Positions 6,802 to 15,328 are shown, counted from the first letter of the stretch. The stretch: 18,959 nucleotides of DNA from JBBSEX01 sp038239345 (GCA_038239345.1 JBBSEX010000050.1:1-18959); one strand, 5' to 3'. Notes: generated by a model not told the origin, from the sequence alone. Numbers and translations are program-made.

Positions 6802-8877
6802 ATGCCGCAATTTGTTTTCACGGGCCCTTGGAGTTGGCTGTCGTATAAGTTGGGCCGGCTCTTGGGGGCAGGTGCGACCAAGGTCGCACACGAGGCGCGA
6901 TTCCTCACCGACAGGACCCAGCATTCGACTGTGTCTGAGCGGACGGCATGGGTGTATCGTTGCGTGGTCTCATGCGCGTTGGTCGGGGTCGCCGAGTTGC
7001 TGTACGCGTATCTTTTACCCCGTGGAATTTTTCAGACGGTCATTGCCGCCGTGTTTTCATGGATCGTCTTGTTCTTTCTCCCAAGACCTTGGGTACGGAT
7101 TCCACTATTTGGTGCGCGGCTAGTCGTGGCCGGGACGACTTCAGGACTGCTGCAACGCTTTGTGGAACTAGTACTAGACAACGGAGGATCACGGGTCGCT
7201 GACTGGAAGTTCCCGATGGTTGCCGTGTGGTTCTTGATTGTCAGCGCGCTCCTGGTGTGGACAGTATCTGCGCTGTTTCGACGACAGGTAAGCGTCGAGG
7301 CACACACTTCAAGTGGCCAGCAGAATGTGGTGAGAACCAATGTTCCCAAGCCTTGGTCGAATGTCCCTTTAGTCAAGATGCAGGATGTGGGTGGAGCGCT
7401 CAACGTGAAGACGGAGATTCTTGCGATCACGCGAAACCGCTTCGCCAAACAGAGGACCGGCGTAATTCAGAACGGAATTCTCCTCTACGGCCCACAAGGA
7501 ACAGGAAAGAACCTACTGGCGGAGGCAACTGCAGGCGAGTCCGGCGTCAACTTCTATCATGTGCGATGCCCAGAGCTGGTCGGAGAGAACACCGGCTCCG
7601 GAGCAGAGCGTATCCGCGGAGTCTTTGAAACAGCGGCGGCGAATCGTCCCATTGTCCTGTTCCTGGACGAGATCGATTCGATTGGCAGCCGCAAGCAGGT
7701 GCAAGGGTACGGCACGGACGCTGGTGGCGGTGGCCGCGAGTACAACTCGCTGGTCACGCAATTAATGCAGTCGATCGACCAGTACCGGCAGATGGATGGC
7801 CTTCTAATCGTAGCGGCGACGAACTATCTTGACGGACTCGAACCGACTTTGATCCGGGATGGCAGATTTGATGCGCGAGTTCGGCTTGACCTTCCGAATG
7901 AATCGGAGCGCCAGGATATTCTCGTCGCCCAGTTACGCAAACTCCGGTGGAAGAGTCACGATCTAACGGCCATTGCGAAACGAACGCCTGGTTGGAGCCC
8001 TGCACGGTTGAAGAGTTTGGTGGATCGCGCGGCCTTGTGCGCGCAAGGCAAGGTGCTTGAGGAGCGTCACCTCGTTGAAGCACTGGAGAGTACCGGCGGA
8101 CGCGACCAAGGCTCGCTCGAGCCGGTGGGATGGGACGATGTCGTATTGCCCGCTGCTGTGGTGGACGACTTGCGTACGCTGTTGGACCTCATGAAGCCCG
8201 GACGCGCGGAAGAATTGTCGCTGCCGGCACCAACGGGTCTCATTCTTGTCGGGCCGCCCGGAACTGGCAAGACAATGGTTGCGAGGCTGATCGCATCCCA
8301 AGCCAAACGCAGTTTCTACGCCGTTAGCCCGAGCGACGTTCTGGGCGGCGCCGTTGGCGGGTCGGTGAAGCGGCTCGCTGAGATTTTTCAACGGGCGAAA
8401 GACAACGCTCCTTCCATCGTCTTCGTCGACGAGATGGACGGGTTATTCCCTAGAATGAGCGGTCAGATCAATCAGCATGATGTGCAGTTGGTCGAACAGG
8501 CGCTCATCGAGATCAGTGCGCTGAAGTCTGAGCACCAGATCTTCCTCGTTGGCACAACAAACTACATTGACCGGATTGATCCGCGCATTCTTCGTGGAGG
8601 CCGGTTCAGCGAAAAGGTGGAGATTTCGGTTCCGGACCAAGCGGGTTATCAAAAGCTTGTAGCTCGGTACCTCGGAAAGGCTCGGCTTGAGGAGGGTGTA
8701 ACTGTCCAATCTCTAGCCGAACGCGTGGCCGGGATGGCGCCAGCCGATCTTGAAGCGACCATCCATGCGATGAAACGCGTCGCGATGCGGCGCATGGCCG
8801 CGAACTCCAAAGAACTCCCTCCGCTCGGCCCCGCCGATCTCGATGAAGCACTGGGCCGGGTTCAGCCTCACTTCTAG
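6802..8877 (+). CDS. Membrane-anchored double-AAA (Cdc48/FtsH-like) ATPase
   Basis: From ATG 6802 the protein has 691 residues. The N-terminus carries about three membrane segments (near 53-73, 76-93 and 138-158). Two classical AAA modules follow. D1 has Walker A GPQGTGKN (230-237), in which the usual Thr/Ser after Lys is Asn, Walker B IVLFLDE (284-290), sensor AATN and RDGRF. D2 has a canonical GPPGTGKT (484-491), IVFVDE (539-544), GTTN and RGGRF. The fold is that of protein unfoldases such as Cdc48, FtsH and Bcs1; no HExxH protease site follows. D1 may bind but not hydrolyse ATP normally. ATG 6802 is preferred because GGAAGGCAAGG lies just upstream; the in-frame ATG 6730 adds 24 residues and has no ribosome binding site. 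It sits between virB10-like and virB2-like genes, where classical systems have no such gene, so a role in substrate unfolding, pilin handling or assembly is inferred. Confidence 0.85.
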   Translation: MPQFVFTGPWSWLSYKLGRLLGAGATKVAHEARFLTDRTQHSTVSERTAWVYRCVVSCALVGVAELLYAYLLPRGIFQTVIAAVFSWIVLFFLPRPWVRIPLFGARLVVAGTTSGLLQRFVELVLDNGGSRVADWKFPMVAVWFLIVSALLVWTVSALFRRQVSVEAHTSSGQQNVVRTNVPKPWSNVPLVKMQDVGGALNVKTEILAITRNRFAKQRTGVIQNGILLYGPQGTGKNLLAEATAGESGVNFYHVRCPELVGENTGSGAERIRGVFETAAANRPIVLFLDEIDSIGSRKQVQGYGTDAGGGGREYNSLVTQLMQSIDQYRQMDGLLIVAATNYLDGLEPTLIRDGRFDARVRLDLPNESERQDILVAQLRKLRWKSHDLTAIAKRTPGWSPARLKSLVDRAALCAQGKVLEERHLVEALESTGGRDQGSLEPVGWDDVVLPAAVVDDLRTLLDLMKPGRAEELSLPAPTGLILVGPPGTGKTMVARLIASQAKRSFYAVSPSDVLGGAVGGSVKRLAEIFQRAKDNAPSIVFVDEMDGLFPRMSGQINQHDVQLVEQALIEISALKSEHQIFLVGTTNYIDRIDPRILRGGRFSEKVEISVPDQAGYQKLVARYLGKARLEEGVTVQSLAERVAGMAPADLEATIHAMKRVAMRRMAANSKELPPLGPADLDEALGRVQPHF

Positions 8878-9004
8878 CCCCGTTTCAGTCAGTTGTGAAC
8901 TCCCACGCAACTCGTTTTGTGGTTCCGGAAATCCCGTGTATGTTTCTTGTGTGCTCGGGTTCAATTCTGAGCCGAATCCAAATCGACGTTACGGGAGGTC
9001 TATC

Positions 9005-9373
9005 ATGTTTAAACTTTCAGGAACGAACCGGCAGCGGGCGGCGACCTTGCTAATGGCCGTCCTATGTCTCATCGTCTTCGCACAAGCTGTGGCGCTGGCC
9101 CAGAATCTGGGCGCGGCGCCACAAGTAAACGTGGCTGTTCAGGGTCAGACAGGCGCGCAGCCGGAAGGCGCGTTCCTCAACCTGGTGAACTGGATTGGCA
9201 ACGTCATCGCTCCAGTGGGTGCCGGACTGGCTCTTGCTGGCGGGCTCATTGCGTATGTGGCTGGCCGCGGTTCGGGGCGATACGTCGTCACGGCGCTGGG
9301 CTGCTTGGCGGTTTCCGGCGTCACGCGACTGCTCGAATTCTGGATCGCGCAGGGCGGCGGCGGTATCTCGTAA
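9005..9373 (+). CDS. VirB2/TrbC-like pilin
   Basis: A 122-residue protein with a long signal peptide (basic start, hydrophobic 13-29, cleavage near ALA-Q at 32), a short polar stretch, then two membrane helices (about 66-86 and 93-112) joined by a short basic loop (GRGSGRY). This is the VirB2/TrbC pilin plan. It contains the unit NLVNWIGNVIAP ... LAVSGVTRLLEFW, which recurs in the next two genes. It ends in a glycine cluster (QGGGGIS). ATG 9005 has GGGAGG (8993-8998) six bases upstream; a longer in-frame reading from 8843 overlaps the AAA gene and would place 54 residues before the signal, so it is rejected. A 127-bp non-coding gap precedes it, leaving room for its own promoter, though none is clear. 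Confidence 0.75.
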   Translation: MFKLSGTNRQRAATLLMAVLCLIVFAQAVALAQNLGAAPQVNVAVQGQTGAQPEGAFLNLVNWIGNVIAPVGAGLALAGGLIAYVAGRGSGRYVVTALGCLAVSGVTRLLEFWIAQGGGGIS

Positions 9374-9391
9374 GTGCGGCTCTGATCGAAC

Positions 9392-9419
9392 GGCGGGCTT
9401 GCCCTCGTGTGAGCCCGTC
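9392..9419 (+). other. Stem-loop after the pilin gene
   Basis: CGGGCT (9394-9399) pairs with AGCCCG (9412-9417) around a 12-base loop, with flanking GG (9392-9393) and CC (9419-9420) able to extend the stem across a one-base bulge. It lies in the 69-bp gap between the pilin and the next gene and has no T-tract. Stem-loops at this position often protect the abundant pilin message or give partial termination; that role is inferred. Confidence 0.4.
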
Positions 9420-9442
9420 CAGCCTTGTAGACGAGGAACACC

Positions 9443-10105
9443 ATGCCCACTCTCATCTACGACATCATGCGCGTTATGTTCGCGCTCACTGGCCCGGCTG
9501 CGTTCATCTGCCTGGTGAACGCCGGCATCGCCCTACGGAAAGAAGGCGGGACTGTGTTCTGGGTCGGCGGCGGTTTCTCTCGTTGGATGCTGTGGACGGT
9601 GATCTTCCTGGCGCTGGAGCCGACGCTGGTGTGGTTCCAGTTCCTGGGCTTTCCCGTGTTCTTTCCACCGGGAGCGGCCATCGGGAACGCGTGGCTTTCT
9701 GGGATCGTGACGGGCTTAACGACGTTCGTCACCGACTTTGTAGTTGGGCGGATGGTGCCAGTTCTGGCCGCATTCTTCGTGATGCGCGCGGTTCTCGATA
9801 CGGCGAGCGGCACTGGCCCGTTGCCTTCGCTGTTGAGTGCGATGTTCCTGCTGGCAATTTCATCGACTCACGCATTGATCGACGCCTGGACGCCGGTGGG
9901 CAACCGCTTCTCGATCGTGCTCGGACTCGAATCCATGTGGAACTACGTGGCGAGCCGGATCTTTCCGCTCGCGGCGGGACTGGCAGTTTGCGGGGCGATC
10001 ATTCAGTTTGCCTTCAATCAGCCTGGCTATCTGCGACTCGTGGCGTGCGCGGGCGGATTTTTGACGGTCAGTGCGCTGTGGCTACTGATCAATCGGATGA
10101 TGTGA
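9443..10105 (+). CDS. Polytopic membrane protein with a C-terminal VirB2-like unit
   Basis: A 220-residue, very hydrophobic protein with about six membrane segments (near 10-30, 47-68, 84-100, 104-120, 128-145, and a hairpin 172-215). The family is not recognised. Residues about 164-218 (MWNYVASRIFPLAAGLAVCGAII ... FLTVSALWLLINR) line up with the VirB2-like unit of the preceding pilin: same W-x5-I-x-P start, same spacing, and a closing [AT]VS-x3-x-LL pattern. This gene may thus be a pilin-derived membrane component of the channel. ATG 9443 has GAGGA (9433-9437) upstream. It lies between the pilin and the two-unit pilin-like protein and is presumably cotranscribed. The position could correspond to an inner-membrane accessory protein of the pilus; no enzymatic motif is visible. 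Confidence 0.7.
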   Translation: MPTLIYDIMRVMFALTGPAAFICLVNAGIALRKEGGTVFWVGGGFSRWMLWTVIFLALEPTLVWFQFLGFPVFFPPGAAIGNAWLSGIVTGLTTFVTDFVVGRMVPVLAAFFVMRAVLDTASGTGPLPSLLSAMFLLAISSTHALIDAWTPVGNRFSIVLGLESMWNYVASRIFPLAAGLAVCGAIIQFAFNQPGYLRLVACAGGFLTVSALWLLINRMM

Positions 10106-10118
10106 CGGGAGAGAACTC

Positions 10119-10574
10119 GTGAACTTCCTGACAGGCCTTACTAATTTGACCAACTGGCTTGGCAACGTGATCATGCCTACGCTTGCGGGGCTGCTCTTCG
10201 TCATCGCCATCCTCAGAGCGGCAAGAAGTGCCCCGTTTCAGTACGCGATGTATGGCGGTTTCCTTTCGTTGATGGTCTCAGGACTTCTACGCGGCATCGA
10301 GACGTTTTCGCGGGTCCGAGCGTGGAACGACCCAGACCAAGTTTGGGTGACGTTGTTGGGATTGGTGAATTGGTCGGCAAACGTGTTTCTACCCGTTTAT
10401 GGTGTATTCCAGGTAGTTATGGCCCTTCTTCACTATGGCGGTGCCGGATTCCGGATCTATCCCGGCGCTCCGTGGGCGCGACACCTCATCATCGCCATGG
10501 CGAGCTTCAGCGTTTCGGGCTTGCTGCGAATGGCGGAGTTTTTCGTTCAACAAGGAACAGGCGGAATCAGTTAG
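10119..10574 (+). CDS. Two-unit VirB2-like membrane protein (internal duplication)
   Basis: A 151-residue protein starting at GTG 10119 with GGGAGAG (10107-10113) as ribosome binding site. It contains two copies of the VirB2-like helical hairpin seen in the pilin at 9005. Copy A spans about 9-63 (NLTNWLGNVIMP ... LMVSGLLRGIETF) and copy B about 81-142 (GLVNWSANVFLP ... FSVSGLLRMAEFF). The protein ends in QQGTGGIS, near-identical in style to the pilin's QGGGGIS. Unlike the pilin it has no cleavable signal peptide, so four membrane helices stay in the inner membrane. It could be a pilus-base or pilin-chaperone-like component, or a fused minor pilin. This family is not known to me under a standard T4SS name; the duplication is read directly from the sequence. 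Confidence 0.75.
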   Translation: MNFLTGLTNLTNWLGNVIMPTLAGLLFVIAILRAARSAPFQYAMYGGFLSLMVSGLLRGIETFSRVRAWNDPDQVWVTLLGLVNWSANVFLPVYGVFQVVMALLHYGGAGFRIYPGAPWARHLIIAMASFSVSGLLRMAEFFVQQGTGGIS

Positions 10575-10584
10575 GGAGGATCAC

Positions 10585-10911
10585 ATGGCACTGGAAGTCA
10601 CGCAGGTTCATCGCAACCTTCATCAGCGCGTCACATGGCTGTACCTCGAGATCGAGGATATGTTTCTGGTGCTCGGGCTCGGAGTGCTGGCGAACTTCAT
10701 CGGCCGCTTTCTTGGCCGGGAGATTTATGGCATCCCGCTCAGCTTCCTTCTGCTGTGGGTAGTACCAATCTTGGCGGTCCCCTGCCTGTGGCTGTTCAAG
10801 TATGGAAAACCGCGAGGATACCTGCGCGACCTTTTGATTTGGCAGATCAAGCCCCACATCTATTGCGGCTTGGAGCGCGACCGTGAACTGACCAAGGAGT
10901 ACCTCAAGTAA
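10585..10911 (+). CDS. VirB3/TrbD-like inner-membrane protein
   Basis: A 108-residue protein with an amphipathic N-terminus, two membrane segments (about 26-41 and 50-71), then a basic conserved-looking stretch (KYGKPRGYLRDLLIWQIKPH, 72-91) typical of small VirB3/TraL-type partners of the VirB4 ATPase. Position immediately before virB4 is the classic place for virB3. ATG 10585 is preceded by GGGAGGA (10574-10580). Its TAA overlaps the ATG of virB4 (TAATG, 10909-10913), indicating translational coupling. A longer in-frame reading from 10435 overlaps the previous gene and is discarded. Confidence 0.7.
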   Translation: MALEVTQVHRNLHQRVTWLYLEIEDMFLVLGLGVLANFIGRFLGREIYGIPLSFLLLWVVPILAVPCLWLFKYGKPRGYLRDLLIWQIKPHIYCGLERDRELTKEYLK

Positions 10912-13580
10912 TGCCGACCACTATGTCCGAACACAAAAAGGCGCTGCACAAGCCACCACTCTGCGAGTTGTTGCTCATACGGGATTACTTGGACGGCGTG
11001 GCGGTGCAGACGGACGGCAGTTTCGTCGCCGGTTACGAACTCGATGGTCTCAATTCCTATTATCACGACGACGAAGGCCGGAACCGATCCAAGCGGGCCT
11101 TTGAAGCGCTGGTGAGATCGTTGCCCGAACGGTCCATGCGAATGCAGGTTCGCTTCGAAATCACTGAAGGGATCGGCGACGTCCGAAAGCAGTATCCGCG
11201 CCTCAATCGAAGCGAGAATCCTGTCCTGCAGGACATCGACCGGATCAGGATGCAGCGATGGGACGAGAACGACGCAAAGGGTTTCTATCTTCGGCACATC
11301 CTGCACGCCTACTTCATTTGGAATCCTCGCACTCACCATGAGATGGCGGAGCGATTGGAGGGGAAAAAGAGGAACTGGTTCAGCCTATCCGTCGACAAGT
11401 GCATTCAGCGTGGGCAAAAGGAGCATGAAGATCTGCTGGCGGAGTTCTCTTCGCTGATGGCGGGTGTCGAACAGACGCTGGCCGCGACGGGAATGCGCAC
11501 TCGGCGTATGACGGATGGAGAGATGTTTGTCGAGGCCAAACGGAGCCTCAATCCGATGTTTGAGGACCGCGGGCCGCTCCGGCGCGGAGAGCACTCGATC
11601 GACTACCGGAGCGCGCGTGAACAGATCGTCAACACCAGCATCGAGGATGAGCAGGAAGGCTACATTCAGGTCGGCGGATTTCTTTATGCCTTCGTCAGCA
11701 TGAAGGATCTCCCGGACGGCACGTTCCCCGGGATTCTGCGGGAACTGATGGTGCTGGATTTTCCCGTCGTGGTGAATGCAGAGGTCACAATCCCAGACCA
11801 GACCAAGGTCATCTCGGGCTTCAAGGGCCGCATGAAGAAGATGCAGGCCGCGCAGATTGATTCCAGGGGCGGCCACATGATCAATGTGGATGCGGCGGTA
11901 GCGCACTCGCAGCTCAATGACGTTTTAACGGCCGTCATCTCCTCCTCGTTGAAAGTTTGCGAGTATTCGCTAATCGTCACGATTCGCACCTCCAAACCAG
12001 TTGCGAGCCGGTCGGACCTCGAAGAGGCGCAGCGGGAACTCAACCGTCGCCGCGAGCGCGTGATCCACGCCGTGGGTCGCATGAACGGAGCTCGCGCGAT
12101 TCCCGAGTCACTGGCGCAACGCCGGCTATTCCTGTCGAGCCTGCCCGGGATGGCAGGACCGAATCAACGCGAGATGAGCGCGCTAACACTTCACGCCGCG
12201 GACTTGCTCCCTATCGAAACGCCGTGGCGTGGCACGGTGCAGTCACCGCTCATCTTGCTGGAGACACCGTATCGGCAGTTGATTCCCTTCTCACCTTACG
12301 ACTCGTCGATGGGCGACGCGAACATGCTGTTTATGGCCAAATCCGGTGGCGGTAAGACCTTCATGGCACAGATGTTCCTGCTCATAATGGCGCGTTCGAA
12401 TCCACTGATCTCAATCGTCGAACGTGGTGATTCTTATCGGCCCCTGGTCGAACTGATGGGCGGTCGCGTGATTGAGGTTGATCTGGAGGGATCGGAAACA
12501 CTGAACCCTTGGGATCTGCCACCGGGCGAAATCGCGCCGACCAAAGACAAGATCGCGTTTCTCAAGAACCTCACCCGCCATATGATCGGGGACCTCGGGC
12601 AGGCCGATACCTCGCTGCTGGACAACATTCTCACGTCGGCGATTGCCGAGGTGTACAAGCGCGCGTCGATTCGTGGAGACAACACAACACCGACGTACTC
12701 GGATTTGAAAGACGAGCTTGGCAACTGGAATGACGAAGAGCGCATCGAACATATCCGGCAACTGGCTCAGCTCGCCTCCATATCGCTGCGGCAATGGACT
12801 GGTGAGAAAGGTGTCTACTCAAAGCTCTTTGACCGGCACACCACCATGCGGACCGATGCGAACTGGCTCTTCTTCAACATTGAAGGGTTGAGTTCCGACC
12901 CGCGCCTTGAAACCGCCATGAGCATGTTGATCGCGCAGTCGATGTCGGAGCGGTCATCGGGCCGGTCTGGACAGGCGTCGATCACGGTGCTCGATGAGTG
13001 TTGGGCCCTTCTCGATTCACCCGTACTAGCGGACTGCGTGGTTCAGTTGTTCCGCACGGCACGCAAGCGCGGAGCCAGCGTATGGGGCATCAGCCAGACG
13101 CTCGAAGACTTCGTTGGAACGAAACAGAAGCCGAAGGAGCATGGTGCCGGCATCCTCCGCAATGCGTCCGTCAAGGTCATCGGACAGCAACCCGGAGACG
13201 TGGCTCCGCTGGTCGATCACCTGGGTCTGAATGAAGTCGCGTTGAACGAGATCAAACGCTTCTCCGCGCCCCACAAGGGGCGGAGTGCTGAGATTCTGCT
13301 CGTACTCGGGGAGAAGTCAGAGACAACGCAAACAGTGCGGCTTGTGCCGACTGGAGTGGATTACTGGGTTGCGACCACGTATCCGCGCGAGCGAGCGTAC
13401 CGTACCTGGTATCTCAAGAAACACGCAGGACGGCCACTGATGGATCTATACAAAGAACTAGCCGCACGGCTCCCTCATGGGCTAGCGGACCGGGATTTGT
13501 TGCCCGAAGAAGCATCCGGATTGGTGCAGAGGGCTAGTGCGAAGCGAAATGAAGTGCCGTATGTTGCAGCCAGCGTTTAG
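10911..13580 (+). CDS. virB4: VirB4-family T4SS ATPase
   Basis: An 889-residue protein, in the usual VirB4/TraC size range. The N-terminal half (1-430) is the membrane-associated VirB4 domain; the C-terminal half is the RecA-like ATPase. Walker A is AKSGGGKT (476-483, in MLFMAKSGGGKTFMAQ), and Walker B is SITVLDECW with D695-E696. A SQT-containing segment (WGISQTLEDFV) and KVIGQQ-type sensor region follow, as in VirB4. VirB4 powers pilus assembly and substrate transfer at the inner membrane and is the most conserved T4SS protein, so this gene anchors the identification of the operon. ATG 10911 overlaps the virB3-like stop; AAGGAG (10893-10898) is the likely ribosome binding site, and ATG 10923 is a close alternative. 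No internal frameshift or stop is seen. Confidence 0.95.
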   Translation: MPTTMSEHKKALHKPPLCELLLIRDYLDGVAVQTDGSFVAGYELDGLNSYYHDDEGRNRSKRAFEALVRSLPERSMRMQVRFEITEGIGDVRKQYPRLNRSENPVLQDIDRIRMQRWDENDAKGFYLRHILHAYFIWNPRTHHEMAERLEGKKRNWFSLSVDKCIQRGQKEHEDLLAEFSSLMAGVEQTLAATGMRTRRMTDGEMFVEAKRSLNPMFEDRGPLRRGEHSIDYRSAREQIVNTSIEDEQEGYIQVGGFLYAFVSMKDLPDGTFPGILRELMVLDFPVVVNAEVTIPDQTKVISGFKGRMKKMQAAQIDSRGGHMINVDAAVAHSQLNDVLTAVISSSLKVCEYSLIVTIRTSKPVASRSDLEEAQRELNRRRERVIHAVGRMNGARAIPESLAQRRLFLSSLPGMAGPNQREMSALTLHAADLLPIETPWRGTVQSPLILLETPYRQLIPFSPYDSSMGDANMLFMAKSGGGKTFMAQMFLLIMARSNPLISIVERGDSYRPLVELMGGRVIEVDLEGSETLNPWDLPPGEIAPTKDKIAFLKNLTRHMIGDLGQADTSLLDNILTSAIAEVYKRASIRGDNTTPTYSDLKDELGNWNDEERIEHIRQLAQLASISLRQWTGEKGVYSKLFDRHTTMRTDANWLFFNIEGLSSDPRLETAMSMLIAQSMSERSSGRSGQASITVLDECWALLDSPVLADCVVQLFRTARKRGASVWGISQTLEDFVGTKQKPKEHGAGILRNASVKVIGQQPGDVAPLVDHLGLNEVALNEIKRFSAPHKGRSAEILLVLGEKSETTQTVRLVPTGVDYWVATTYPRERAYRTWYLKKHAGRPLMDLYKELAARLPHGLADRDLLPEEASGLVQRASAKRNEVPYVAASV

Positions 13581-13610
13581 GCAGCTCGACCGCAAGGAGG
13601 ACACAAGACC

Positions 13611-14432
13611 ATGAACCCGATTCTTACGAAGGCGCTGGTGCTAGCGTTGGTCGGCATTCTGATGATCGCCATGGTTGCGCCGCAGCCCGCGTACGCGCAG
13701 GGCGGATTGCTTTCGGGAATTACTGGCATCCTTAACGGCCTGAACGGTGCAACGGCGGCTCTGCAGAACTTCATCAACAACGTGATGCGGCCGATTCTCG
13801 AGAGCATCCGCACCGCGTCCGCCATGGTCCAGAACATCCTTGGGGCTCTACGGAACTTCTTCGAGCAGATCGTCTGGCCCATCGCCGAGATCAACCGGAT
13901 TCGCGGGCTCGTGCAGCAACTGATCTCTCTGTTCTCAGGTGTTCTCAACAGTCTCTACAACCTCAACGTCAACAGCGCGCAACTTCCTCACCCGCGTCAA
14001 CTCGAATCGATCATGCGGAACAAAAATGCTGGTGATCTGGCCTCGCTCAGAACCGCTTTCGTTCAGACCTATGGGTCCGTTCCCAGCGCCGCCGATGCGC
14101 ATCCCCAGGAGCGGGACTTGATGGATGTCGATGATGCCATGGCCATTGATCACCTGATGATGCTCAAGATGGCTGACGCGGGTGCCGACCAGACCGTCGC
14201 GGCCGCGGGAGCCATAGCAAGCCACGGCCTTGTTGTCGCGCCGGGTACCGCTGCCTACAGCACAGCCGCCGCCCACATTGCCACTCTGCAGAGCAACGCA
14301 CATATTCAGAAGGTGATCGCAAGTGCGCTTCGCCTGGAAGCCGCGCGCCTCGGTCACGACACCATGACGATCAAACGTGGCGCAACGTTCACGCGGGAAT
14401 CGCGCTCGAAAGCGACTGAGCTGAATCGGTAG
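13611..14432 (+). CDS. Exported VirB5/TrbJ-like protein, copy 1
   Basis: A 273-residue protein with a signal peptide (hydrophobic 8-22, cleavage near AYA-Q at 29), a Gly/Leu-rich helical stretch (31-60), and long alpha-helical regions. It shares with the next gene a common plan: signal, PIAEINRIRGLV (PLAAINSARALV in the neighbour), KNAG, APGTA, and a closing [FL]TRE[ST]R[SN]K motif ending in NR. This matches the TrbJ/VirB5 class of periplasmic, mainly helical proteins that form the pilus tip or stalk; the family assignment is by plan and position after virB4. ATG 13611 has AAGGAGG (13594-13600). It is one of a tandem pair probably derived from duplication, now strongly diverged. Confidence 0.6.
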   Translation: MNPILTKALVLALVGILMIAMVAPQPAYAQGGLLSGITGILNGLNGATAALQNFINNVMRPILESIRTASAMVQNILGALRNFFEQIVWPIAEINRIRGLVQQLISLFSGVLNSLYNLNVNSAQLPHPRQLESIMRNKNAGDLASLRTAFVQTYGSVPSAADAHPQERDLMDVDDAMAIDHLMMLKMADAGADQTVAAAGAIASHGLVVAPGTAAYSTAAAHIATLQSNAHIQKVIASALRLEAARLGHDTMTIKRGATFTRESRSKATELNR

Positions 14433-14445
14433 GAGGACAAAAGAT

Positions 14446-15318
14446 ATGCCAACACATTTCGTCACATTCTGCGGTTTGATCGGGCGGGGTTGGAAGTTGG
14501 TTGCAAGCCGCCGGATGCAGATCATCGCGCTGCTGGTGGTCATAGCGCTGCTGATACCGTCACCCGTTCACGCCCAGATTGGTTTCATCACCGGATTGAT
14601 TGGTATCGTTTCGAGCGGCCTTAGCGCTGTAAGCGGCGTGCTGGCCGCGGTGAACACCACTTTGCAGAATGTGATTGGCCCGCTGTTGAGCAGCATCAGC
14701 GGAGCCATGTCCGCGATTCAGAGCATCACGCAAGGAATCCTGGACTTCCAACAGAATACCGTCTACCCATTGGCGGCGATCAACTCGGCTCGCGCCCTGG
14801 TGGGCCAAGTCCAAGGTATTTACAACTCGATCCGGGGCGTTTGGAGCACGGTGGTCCTCAGCGCGACCCTCGTGAATCCCCAGGGTCTGGAGAACGTGAT
14901 TCTATCCAAGAACGCTGGCCAGATCGGCGCTGTAGCCGCCCGTTACTCGGCCGTGTACACGCCGTTGCCGGCCGCCACCGAGGTACATTCGACGACTCGG
15001 GACGTGATCGACAGTTCTGATGCGGCGTCCCAGGCGGCGATGAAGAGATCTATGGCGATCGACGACATCGCTGATCGCGAGCTTACTGCTGCCGATCAGA
15101 TGATGTCGGCCCTCGCGACAACCGCTCCCGGCACGGCCGAGATGATCGGAGCGCAGGCGGGGGCTTGGGTCGTTCGTTCCCAGGCGTACACGCAACAGGC
15201 ACTGGCCGAGATGATGCGACTCCGAGCCATCGAGTTGGCCGGACAGGGCGCGCAGTTGAAGGAAGCTGCTCGGCTCACCCGCGAGACCAGAAACAAGCTC
15301 ACACAAATGAACCGCTAG
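14446..15318 (+). CDS. Exported VirB5/TrbJ-like protein, copy 2
   Basis: A 290-residue paralogue of the preceding gene. It has a longer N-terminus: basic and aromatic 1-23, then a hydrophobic core (24-40) and a cleavage site near VHA-Q (43). After that comes an unusually regular Gly/Ser/Ile/Val-rich stretch (IGFITGLIGIVSSGLSAVSG) and long helices with the PLAAINSARALVGQ and KNAGQIGAV blocks shared with copy 1. The C-terminus (TRETRNKLTQMNR) also matches. ATG 14446 has AGGAGG (14431-14436) nine bases upstream; the internal ATG 14515 has none and is less likely. Two VirB5/TrbJ-type proteins in tandem suggest a two-component pilus tip or specialised stalk. Confidence in the paralogy is high; confidence in the family name is moderate. 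Confidence 0.6.
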   Translation: MPTHFVTFCGLIGRGWKLVASRRMQIIALLVVIALLIPSPVHAQIGFITGLIGIVSSGLSAVSGVLAAVNTTLQNVIGPLLSSISGAMSAIQSITQGILDFQQNTVYPLAAINSARALVGQVQGIYNSIRGVWSTVVLSATLVNPQGLENVILSKNAGQIGAVAARYSAVYTPLPAATEVHSTTRDVIDSSDAASQAAMKRSMAIDDIADRELTAADQMMSALATTAPGTAEMIGAQAGAWVVRSQAYTQQALAEMMRLRAIELAGQGAQLKEAARLTRETRNKLTQMNR

Positions 15319-15328
15319 GAGAAGCGCC

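Noticed and set aside
8843..9004. Upstream start for the pilin gene at 8843
   Set aside because: It would overlap the AAA gene and place 54 residues ahead of a normal signal peptide; ATG 9005 has a good GGGAGG.
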